Of a stretch of DNA of 64,000 nucleotides, positions 57,585 to 64,000 are shown one piece after another; within the stretch, counting starts at the first letter, position 1, and each line of letters begins with the position of its first letter. Both the position numbers and the translations under genes were made by a program. The stretch spans positions 1,116,001 to 1,180,000 of the forward strand of contig CP072828.1 of the NCBI GenBank assembly GCA_017945845.1, given 5' to 3'. The DNA comes from Carnobacteriaceae bacterium zg-C25 (lineage in GTDB: Bacteria > Bacillota > Bacilli > Lactobacillales > Aerococcaceae). The notes under the pieces are model-generated. The model was not told the origin of the DNA. It did not search any database and worked only from the letters and a program-made list of their open reading frames with translations.

Positions 57585-58199
57585 CTATCTAAATAACTTT
57601 AGCATGCCTATCATAAAGAAAACGATATATGCCAATAACCCGATTAGTACAAAAAATGTTGATGGCTGAATGCCATAAACGGCTTTAACGACTAAACTTT
57701 GCGTCGTTTGCATTTCATTCACACGTAACAATTGGTTATTGTAACGCGGTGCCGTTGCAAAAAACACCCCACCAATATTGCCTTTTATCGAAAACATATA
57801 CGTTTCATTCATCGCTAATTGACTGTTTTCCACATTTAGCGGACGATTCGACACGTTTGCTAAAGAAATCGTCACTTTACTTTTTGTATCATTCAACAGT
57901 TGGAAAAGTGTTGTTGCGTTAGAAAGGATGACTTGATTATCTTTGTTTCTAATTTCCCACTCAACTGCGGTATCTTCAACTACGTTATTTTGAATGTTCA
58001 TTTCGATTTGATTTAGTCCAAATCCATCAGGAATAATGGTTTGAGTTAGCGTCATTTGTTCACCACGATTCCCTAACAGTGCATATTCTGTACTCGCATC
58101 TGCTTTAGTGCTATATAAACTGCGCGTGTTTGAACTCATCGAACTAAGTAGCGCACCCAATATGACGAATAGAACTAATGCTATTTTTTTAAATTTCAT
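57585..58199 (-). CDS. Uncharacterised membrane-anchored protein of the polymer export cluster
   Basis: Not recognised. The 204-residue protein has an N-terminal hydrophobic segment (about 5-22), a soluble beta-rich domain predicted outside the membrane (about 30-170) and a C-terminal membrane segment (about 178-200) ending KLFR. The ATG at 58199 is chosen because TAAGGA lies 9 bases upstream; the ATG at 58208 touches the ribosome site. It is encoded between the ABC ATPase and the glycosyltransferase with spacings of 9-13 bp, so a role in export or surface assembly of the polymer is likely but unproven. Confidence 0.8.
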   Translation of the reverse strand: MKFKKIALVLFVILGALLSSMSSNTRSLYSTKADASTEYALLGNRGEQMTLTQTIIPDGFGLNQIEMNIQNNVVEDTAVEWEIRNKDNQVILSNATTLFQLLNDTKSKVTISLANVSNRPLNVENSQLAMNETYMFSIKGNIGGVFFATAPRYNNQLLRVNEMQTTQSLVVKAVYGIQPSTFFVLIGLLAYIVFFMIGMLKLFR

Positions 58200-58211
58200 T
58201 TTTTTCATTCC

Positions 58212-58943
58212 TTAATACGCATTTTTATAAGCTTGAGCCACTTCTTTCGTATCGCCATACATTTTGACAACACCTTTTTCAAGCCATAGTGCTTTATTAC
58301 AAATTTTTTCAACTTGCTCAATACTATGTGACACAAACAGAATGGTCGTTTCGCCGTCCATCATTTTTTGAATGCGTTGCTCACATTTTTCTTGGAAACG
58401 GTAATCTCCAACGGATAACACTTCATCCACAATTAAAATGTCTGGTTTGCCGATTGTTGCAATCGCAAAGGCTAACCGCGCTAACATACCGGATGAAAAG
58501 TTTTTGATTGGCACGTCCATAAATTCGTGTAATTCTGCAAAATCTACAATATCGTCATAAAATTGTGACATTTCTTTTCGTGAATACCCTAAAATTGCTC
58601 CGTTTAAAAAGACATTTTCATTCGCTGTTAAATCGAAATCAAATCCGGCGCCTAATTCAATAAGTGGCGCCATTGTTCCTACTACTTTTTTAGTGCCGCT
58701 AACGGGTTTTAAAACGCCCGCAACCACTTTGAGCAAGGTACTTTTTCCGCTACCGTTTAATCCAATTAACCCAACGGCTTCGCCTTTTTTGACTTTTAAA
58801 GACACTTGATTTAACGCTAAAAAGGTATCCATTTGAATGTCACCTTTTAATTTTTTAATCATGTACTCTTTTAAGTTATCAATTTTTTCGCGAGACATAT
58901 TAAATTTAATTGATACGTTATCGATATCGACTACATACGTCAT
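58212..58943 (-). CDS. Polysaccharide/teichoic-acid ABC exporter ATPase (TagH/RgpD-like)
   Basis: ATPase of 243 residues in the ABC-2 polysaccharide exporter group. Walker A GLNGSGKST (about 59-67), signature NFSSGMLARLAFA (about 148-160) and Walker B ILIVDEVLSVGD (about 167-178) are typical. There is no C-terminal carbohydrate-binding extension, so it is the short RgpD-like form. It starts 11 bp after the permease stop. Confidence 0.92.
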   Translation of the reverse strand: MTYVVDIDNVSIKFNMSREKIDNLKEYMIKKLKGDIQMDTFLALNQVSLKVKKGEAVGLIGLNGSGKSTLLKVVAGVLKPVSGTKKVVGTMAPLIELGAGFDFDLTANENVFLNGAILGYSRKEMSQFYDDIVDFAELHEFMDVPIKNFSSGMLARLAFAIATIGKPDILIVDEVLSVGDYRFQEKCEQRIQKMMDGETTILFVSHSIEQVEKICNKALWLEKGVVKMYGDTKEVAQAYKNAY

Positions 58944-58954
58944 ACGATCACCTC

Positions 58955-59731
58955 TTAAATATATAAAATGAATGTATCTTGTATTTTATAAAATACACGT
59001 AACCCAAGTGCTAACATCACGAATGCAGCAACCGTACTATACGCTAATGTGAAGAGTGTTGGCATTTGTCCATATATCGTCACATCTCTAAAAAAAATCA
59101 AAATTTGTGTAAGCGGGTTAAACAAAACAATTCGTGAAATGACAGATGGCAATATGGATACGTTATAAATGACTGGCATCATATACATTAATACCGTTAG
59201 GATAACACTGTATAAGTGGATAATATCTCTGAATTTCACGACTAAACTTGCTAGCATCAGACCAACACCTAACGAAAAAATCGTTAATAACACAATCGGT
59301 ATGATGGCTAATATAATTGTCGCGTGTAATTCGGCGCGGGTGACGATCATCACGATAATGAGCGCAGAAAACGATGACAAAATATTAATCAAACTTGAAA
59401 TGATTTTAGATAAAGTAAATAAATATTTTGGAATGTATATTTTTTTAATTAATGCCGCATTGGAATAGATGGATGACATCGCTAAACTGGTTGATTCGGA
59501 AAAGAAATTAAAAATTAATTGGCCACTTAAAATATAGAGTGGATAATTTTCAATGTTAAAGCGAAATAGGTGTGAAAATACAACGGATAACACGACCATC
59601 ATCATCAACGGATTGAGCAACGTCCAAAACACCCCAAGAACAGACTTGCGATAACGTAATTTGACATCGCGCATCACTAATTCGATTAATAGTGGGGTAT
59701 ATCTTTTAAATATTTCAATACTCTCTTTCAT
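58955..59731 (-). CDS. Polysaccharide/teichoic-acid ABC exporter permease (TagG/RgpC-like)
   Basis: Membrane subunit of 258 residues with six membrane segments. The N-terminal amphipathic block LVMRDVKLRYRKSVLGVFWTLLNP (core RDVKLRYRKSVLG) is characteristic of ABC-2 O-antigen/teichoic-acid exporters. The ATG at 59731 has AAAGGA 9 bases upstream; a TTG at 59737 is not supported. First gene of the polymer operon. Confidence 0.92.
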   Translation of the reverse strand: MKESIEIFKRYTPLLIELVMRDVKLRYRKSVLGVFWTLLNPLMMMVVLSVVFSHLFRFNIENYPLYILSGQLIFNFFSESTSLAMSSIYSNAALIKKIYIPKYLFTLSKIISSLINILSSFSALIIVMIVTRAELHATIILAIIPIVLLTIFSLGVGLMLASLVVKFRDIIHLYSVILTVLMYMMPVIYNVSILPSVISRIVLFNPLTQILIFFRDVTIYGQMPTLFTLAYSTVAAFVMLALGLRVFYKIQDTFILYI

Positions 59732-59859
59732 ATACAAATTCCTTTACAAATTAAACTATCATCTATTATACCATGTTACATATGGAAAAGCGCATTTTAA
59801 AAAAATTTTTACATCTGTTGCTATATATTGGCGTATTTTATTTTTATGAACGTTCCTAG

Positions 59860-59888
59860 TTGTCCTATGACAAATTGAGGCGTATAAT
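59860..59888 (+). promoter_or_regulatory. Promoter of the yjzD-like gene
   Basis: TTGTCC (59860-59865), 17 bp, TATAAT (59883-59888), about 25 bp before the start codon. Confidence 0.65.
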
Positions 59889-59913
59889 ATCATTTATATT
59901 GAGGAGGCGTGTT

Positions 59914-60108
59914 ATGAAATACATCATCACATTTATTTGGGCGCTTATTATTGCACAAGTTACATTTTACTTGGGCGCGCAACTAACTCAAATGAGTTAT
60001 AACGCTATGCATGCGGTTTATTTAGCGATTGGCGCAACCGTTACTGTTATTTTAGCAACAAAAATTTTACCGCCAGTCCAAAAAGCACCACAGGAAGAAC
60101 ACCATTAA
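59914..60108 (+). CDS. yjzD: YjzD-like small membrane protein (DUF2929)
   Basis: Small protein of 64 residues with two membrane segments (about 4-22 and 30-48). The N-terminus MKYIITFIWALIIAQ resembles the DUF2929 family of Bacillus YjzD, whose function is not known. GAGGAGG lies 8 bases before the ATG at 59914; longer frames to 59860 start inside the promoter. It has its own promoter and terminator. Confidence 0.75.
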   Translation: MKYIITFIWALIIAQVTFYLGAQLTQMSYNAMHAVYLAIGATVTVILATKILPPVQKAPQEEHH

Positions 60109-60128
60109 GACGATGTTAGTCGCATCAA

Positions 60129-60172
60129 AAAGGAACACGTTAACGTTTCAAAAACTTAACGTGTTCCTTTTT
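60129..60172 (+). terminator. Terminator of the yjzD-like gene
   Basis: AAGGAACACGTTAA and TTAACGTGTTCCTT form a 14-bp stem with TTT after it, 20 bp after the stop. Confidence 0.9.
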
Positions 60173-60293
60173 CTATACGCTTTATTCAATCGTTGGCACC
60201 CACGTAGTGATACGTGCGTTCATACTTTTAGCGTACCACAAAAATGATACATACGCCCTACACTCATCATTGTTGTTTTATCATCTTTTATAC

Positions 60294-60335
60294 ACAAAAT
60301 GTGTTAGCGGATTGTCTCCACTAACACATTTTTAT
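60294..60335 (-). terminator. Adhesin terminator
   Basis: AAAATGTGTTAG and CTAACACATTTT form a 12-bp stem around an inner hairpin, 8 bp after the adhesin stop; the minus-strand tail is TTTTGTGT. Confidence 0.8.
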
Positions 60336-60343
60336 AGTTTTCA

Positions 60344-63300
60344 TTATCTTTGTCGACGTCGATACATCATAGCTGACACACCGATACATCCTAGTCCGAT
60401 AACACTTAATACAGAAGATAAAATCGTATTTGACCCTGTTTGTGGTAGCATCTCTTTTACAGGAGATGGTACTTTATTTTCCACTGGAGGTACGTTTGCG
60501 TTATCAGTTGGCTGACTTGGTTGAGTAGGCGGTGTTTCCATTTCATTTGATGGATTCTCCGGCTGTTCAGGTGTCGGTGGTGTTGGTTGCGGTGGTAGTT
60601 TTGGTTCATGATATGTATTTACAAAAATCAAAGCATCTACCGTATTATCGTACATCACATTTGCAACAAGTTGGTTGTTGTCACCTTTTGTCACTTCGAC
60701 AAGCACGTGTTTTTCACTTGCATCATACGTTACGTTGGCTTGATTGTCGTTTTTCTCTGTGATGGTGTACGTGAATGCACCCACTTCATTAAACGTTTGG
60801 GCACCAAACGTTACACTACCGTCTGCTTTATTCGTTGCCGTTGCGATAACTTGTCCGTTTTGTTTCAATTCGAATGTGAATTGGTCATTTGTTAATGCTT
60901 TGCCATTCAACACTTTTGTTGCTTGTAACGTCACTTGCACTGGTGTTGCTTGCGGTTGTGTATATACGTTTGTGAATGTTGGTACTGTCGCTGAATTGTC
61001 ATACATCACGTTTGCAACAAGTTGATTGTTGTCATCTTTTGTCACTTCAACAAGCACGTGTTTTTCACTTGCGTCATACGTTACGTTGGCTTGGTTGTCG
61101 TTTTTCTCTGTGATGGTGTAAGTAAATGCACCTACTTCATTAAACGTTTGTGCATCAAACGTTACACTACCGTCGGCTTTGTTCATCGCCGTTGCGACAA
61201 CTTGTCCGTTTTGTTTCAATTCAAATGTGAATTGGTTGTCTGTTAATGTTTTACCATTCAATACTTTAGTTGCTTGGAACGTTACATCAACAGGTGTGGC
61301 TTGCGGTTGCGTGTATGTATTTGTAAACGTTGGTACTGTTGCTGTGTTATCGTACATCACATTTGCAACAAGTTGATTATTGTCACCTTTTGTCACTTCA
61401 ACAAGCACGTTTTTTTCACTTGCATCGTACGTCACGTTGGCTTGGTTGTCATTTTTCTCTGTGATGGTGTAAGTAAATGCACCCACTTCGTTAAACGTTT
61501 GTGCATCAAACGTTACGCTACCGTCTACTTTATTCGTTGCCGTTGCGATAACTTGTCCATTTTGTTTCAATTCAAATGTGAATTGGTCATCTGTTAACGC
61601 TTTGCCATTCAACACTTTTGTTGCTTGCAACGTCACTTGTACTGGTGTTGCTTGCGGTTGTGTATATACGTTTGTGAATGTTGGTACTGTCGTTGAATTG
61701 TCATACATCACGTTCGCAACAAGTTGATTGTTATCATCTTTTGTCACTTCGACAAGCACATGTTTTTCACTTGTGTCATACGTTACGTTGGCTTGGTTGT
61801 CGTTTTTCTCTGTGATGGTGTACGTGAATGCACCCACTTCGTTAAACGTTTGTGCATCAAACGTTACACTACCGTCTGTTTTATTCGTTGCAGTCGCAAT
61901 AACTTGTCCGTTTTGTTTCAATTCAAATGTGAATTGGTCATTTGTTAATGCTTTGCCATTCAACACTTTTGTTGCTTGTAACGTCACTTGCACTGGTGTT
62001 GCTTGCGGTTGCGTGTATGTATTTGTAAACGTTGGTACTGTTGCCACGTTATCGTACATGACATTTGCAACAAGTTGATTGTTGTCATCTTTTGTCACTT
62101 CAACAAGCACGTGTTTTTCACTTGCATCATACGTTACATTAGCTTGGTTGTCGTTTTTCTCTGTGATGGTGTACGTGAATGCACCCACTTCGTTAAAGGT
62201 TTGTGCATCAAACGTTACACTACCGTCTGCTTTATTCGTTGCCGTTGAGATAACTTGTCCGTTTTGTTTCAATTCGAATGTGAATTGGTCATTTGTTAAT
62301 GCTTTGCCATTCAACACTTTTGTTGCTTGTAACGTCACTTGTACTGGTGTTGCTTGAGGTTGTGTATAGGTGTTTGTAAATGTTGGTACGGTTGCTGTGT
62401 TATCGTACATCACGTTCGCAACAAGTTGGTTGTTGTCATCTTTTACAACTTCGACAAGCACGTGTTTTTCACTTGTGTCATACGTCACGTTCGCTTGATT
62501 ATCGTTTTTCTCTGTGATGGTGTACGTGAATGCACCTACTTCGTTAAACGTTTGGGCATCAAACGTTACACTACCGTCGGCGTTATTCGTTGCCGTTGCG
62601 ATAACTTGTCCGTTTTGTTTCAATTCAAATGTGAATTGGTCATTTGTTAACGCCTTGCCATTCAACACTTTTGTTGCTTGTAATACGACATCAACGGGTT
62701 TGACAGCTTCACCTTTTTTATTAGAGATATTCATTCGAACAGGCGTTTGCGCTTCTGTCATTTCAGCACGTTTTGGATTAACGTCTAAAACATACCCAGC
62801 TTTCGCCTTTTTCTCAACAATGCTATATGTGCCGGGCGCTAATTTTGGCGTTGTTGCAACACCTTTACTATCCGTTGTAATTTCATAAGATACCGATGCA
62901 TCGTCTTCTTTTGTAACGACGAATACGACACCTTCTAATAACGTTGTTGCATCATCAGCATCAAACTTTGTAATTTGAATTTTCCCCGCTAAATCAGATT
63001 CAATAGTTGCACCGGCTTTTTGAACCGCAACTTGTCCTATTGTATGCTCTGTTGCAGTGTTTTCACGACCGAGTTGAGATTCAAACGTTCTTTGCGCCTG
63101 ACCACCGACTAATAAAGATACTGCATTTTTAATTTCAGTTTGATCCCCTGGGTTAGTTGTACGATAATTTAAAAGGTAGCTGTTTGTCCCTACTGCATTT
63201 CCTAAGTTTAATTCAAACGCTGTTCCACCATTTTTAAACGTTAATAATGCCATTGTCCCAGCTGGTGCTGCATCAAATTCAGCGTTATTCATAGTTACAG

Positions 63301-64000
63301 CTATATTTTCTTCTGATACTGTATCTGGGAATAAAGATTCCGCATCATCAAAATCTACTTTTTTCAATACAAAAGAATCTTTTAAATACGTTGTTAGCGT
63401 ATTGTTTTCAATATTGATACCATCTTTTACCGTCACATTTAAGTCTTTATAATCGTGCTTTTTTCGATTAATCCGTACTTCCCACCCTAGTGATTCTTCA
63501 TTACTATTAGAAGTTACTTTATAAATACTTTCGCCTTTAATTTTAAATGAAGCATAAGGATCTTCCTCATACTTATACGTTACATTATACTCTGTACCAT
63601 CTGGAAATCTGAATGAATTATTTCCTTTTTGTAATCTCAATGTTGATTCAGCAGAAAAACCACCTCTTACATTTGCTTCGCTTTCAATATTCTCATTAAA
63701 TGTAAATGTTATTTTTCCAGTGGTTTCATCAGTTCGCATTGTTCCAAGTTGAACATTAGTGTCTGGATGCGTCAACGGATAAGTACCTGATACTAAATGA
63801 ATATAGTCTGGAACCGTTACCGTAAAATAATCTCCAGATACAAGCGTAGCACCGAATTTTGATAAATCGTACTTACCTGTAAAAAATGCCGTTACAGCTC
63901 TTTTTGTTCCTGCTGTCTCAGAATTTCCCGACAACGCTTTTGTCCCAGTTTCATCTTTCACCACGATATCACTGATTGCAACTTGATTCGTTAAATCTCT
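60344..64000 (-). CDS. Large sortase-anchored adhesin with SpaA-like and FctA-like domains, N-terminus outside window
   Basis: Cell-wall-anchored surface protein; the frame is open past the right edge, so the signal peptide is missing. The visible order, counted from the right edge, is an N-terminal fibrinogen/collagen-binding-like region (about 1-330), a SpaA/CnaB domain (about 340-430; GKIQITKFDADD and GTYSIVEKKAKAGY), six FctA-like domains of 117 residues each, a Pro-rich wall-spanning region, and LPQTG, a hydrophobic segment and RRRQR. CnaB and FctA folds form internal Lys-Asn isopeptide bonds; each repeat keeps the candidate Lys (ATKVLNGK), Glu (YTITEK) and Asn (TFTNTY). The target ligand is unknown. 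Confidence 0.93.
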   Translation of the reverse strand, partial: RDLTNQVAISDIVVKDETGTKALSGNSETAGTKRAVTAFFTGKYDLSKFGATLVSGDYFTVTVPDYIHLVSGTYPLTHPDTNVQLGTMRTDETTGKITFTFNENIESEANVRGGFSAESTLRLQKGNNSFRFPDGTEYNVTYKYEEDPYASFKIKGESIYKVTSNSNEESLGWEVRINRKKHDYKDLNVTVKDGINIENNTLTTYLKDSFVLKKVDFDDAESLFPDTVSEENIAVTMNNAEFDAAPAGTMALLTFKNGGTAFELNLGNAVGTNSYLLNYRTTNPGDQTEIKNAVSLLVGGQAQRTFESQLGRENTATEHTIGQVAVQKAGATIESDLAGKIQITKFDADDATTLLEGVVFVVTKEDDASVSYEITTDSKGVATTPKLAPGTYSIVEKKAKAGYVLDVNPKRAEMTEAQTPVRMNISNKKGEAVKPVDVVLQATKVLNGKALTNDQFTFELKQNGQVIATATNNADGSVTFDAQTFNEVGAFTYTITEKNDNQANVTYDTSEKHVLVEVVKDDNNQLVANVMYDNTATVPTFTNTYTQPQATPVQVTLQATKVLNGKALTNDQFTFELKQNGQVISTATNKADGSVTFDAQTFNEVGAFTYTITEKNDNQANVTYDASEKHVLVEVTKDDNNQLVANVMYDNVATVPTFTNTYTQPQATPVQVTLQATKVLNGKALTNDQFTFELKQNGQVIATATNKTDGSVTFDAQTFNEVGAFTYTITEKNDNQANVTYDTSEKHVLVEVTKDDNNQLVANVMYDNSTTVPTFTNVYTQPQATPVQVTLQATKVLNGKALTDDQFTFELKQNGQVIATATNKVDGSVTFDAQTFNEVGAFTYTITEKNDNQANVTYDASEKNVLVEVTKGDNNQLVANVMYDNTATVPTFTNTYTQPQATPVDVTFQATKVLNGKTLTDNQFTFELKQNGQVVATAMNKADGSVTFDAQTFNEVGAFTYTITEKNDNQANVTYDASEKHVLVEVTKDDNNQLVANVMYDNSATVPTFTNVYTQPQATPVQVTLQATKVLNGKALTNDQFTFELKQNGQVIATATNKADGSVTFGAQTFNEVGAFTYTITEKNDNQANVTYDASEKHVLVEVTKGDNNQLVANVMYDNTVDALIFVNTYHEPKLPPQPTPPTPEQPENPSNEMETPPTQPSQPTDNANVPPVENKVPSPVKEMLPQTGSNTILSSVLSVIGLGCIGVSAMMYRRRQR
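60590..62695 (-). repeat. Six tandem 351-bp repeats in the adhesin gene
   Basis: Six direct units begin near 62695, 62344, 61993, 61642, 61291 and 60940 on the minus strand, each 351 bp (117 codons). They are nearly identical in DNA, including synonymous positions; variation is mostly single residues (ATNNAD/ATNKAD, ALTND/ALTDD/TLTDN, KDDNN/KGDNN). The last unit diverges at its end, where it runs into the Pro-rich stalk. Confidence 0.95.

Noticed and set aside
60590-62695. Possible CRISPR-like periodic repeats
   Set aside because: The period is 351 bp with no short repeat-spacer pattern; the units are coding protein repeats.
60532-62888. Many open frames on the plus strand opposite the adhesin repeats
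   Set aside because: They recur with the 351-bp period, have no ribosome sites and are mirror frames of the repetitive minus-strand gene.

Overview
The window is a stretch of chromosome from a low-GC Gram-positive bacterium, most likely a member of the Lactobacillales (a lactic-acid-type coccus). Evidence: AT-rich DNA with strong AGGAGG ribosome sites, TTGACA-17-TATAAT-type promoters, three T-box leaders, GatCAB, an RNase J2-type enzyme with a degenerate metal motif, the pcrA-ligA-camS-gatCAB order, a TagO-type wall polymer enzyme and an LPQTG sortase anchor. I cannot name the species from the 16S by eye. Nearly all genes are on the minus strand; the plus-strand exceptions are rpsN, upp, one IS30 transposase and two very small genes.

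Layout, left to right. 1-3.3 kb: start of the division/cell-wall (dcw) operon read leftwards, mraZ-rsmH-ftsL-PBP (the PBP runs off the left edge), with four exact 10-bp MraZ boxes in front. 3.3-4.3 kb: a gap rich in hairpins, then rpsP-khpA. 4.5-6.5 kb: alanine aminotransferase with its Lrp-type regulator and an unknown gene. 6.6-7.1 kb: a zinc-free S14 gene with two Zur-box-like palindromes around its promoter. 7.1-13.6 kb: HAD hydrolase, scpA-scpB-rluB, tag-xpt-dacA, and upp. 13.7-19.9 kb: metQ and thrS, each behind a T-box, with a MutS2-like gene between two decayed IS30 copies. 20-28.8 kb: prfA-prmC-tsaC, tdk, a VanZ-like gene, RNase J2, alr, acpS and recO.

28.9-36.2 kb is one rRNA operon read leftwards: 16S, tRNA-Ala, 23S, 5S and 24 further tRNAs, the distal part of which is a partial tandem duplication. 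36.3-49.4 kb holds msrA and T-box-controlled serS, then the comN-yajC-tgt-gatB-gatA-gatC-camS-ligA-pcrA block. 49.7-50.8 kb is an apparently intact IS30-family element with a 14-bp duplicated flank. 51-60 kb holds an ABC-2 drug/sodium-type exporter and a wall-polysaccharide cluster (ABC-2 export pair, unknown membrane protein, double GT2 glycosyltransferase, TagO). The right end (60.3-64 kb) is a large sortase-anchored adhesin with six near-identical 117-residue FctA-like repeats; its N-terminus lies beyond the window.

Functionally the window is mainly housekeeping (translation, wall synthesis, DNA repair, chromosome segregation), with accessory material limited to the IS30 copies, the MutS2-like gene and the surface adhesin. 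I found no CRISPR array or recognised defence island. The least explained items are the IS30-bracketed MutS2-like gene, two candidate small RNAs, and the uncharacterised membrane protein inside the wall-polymer export cluster.
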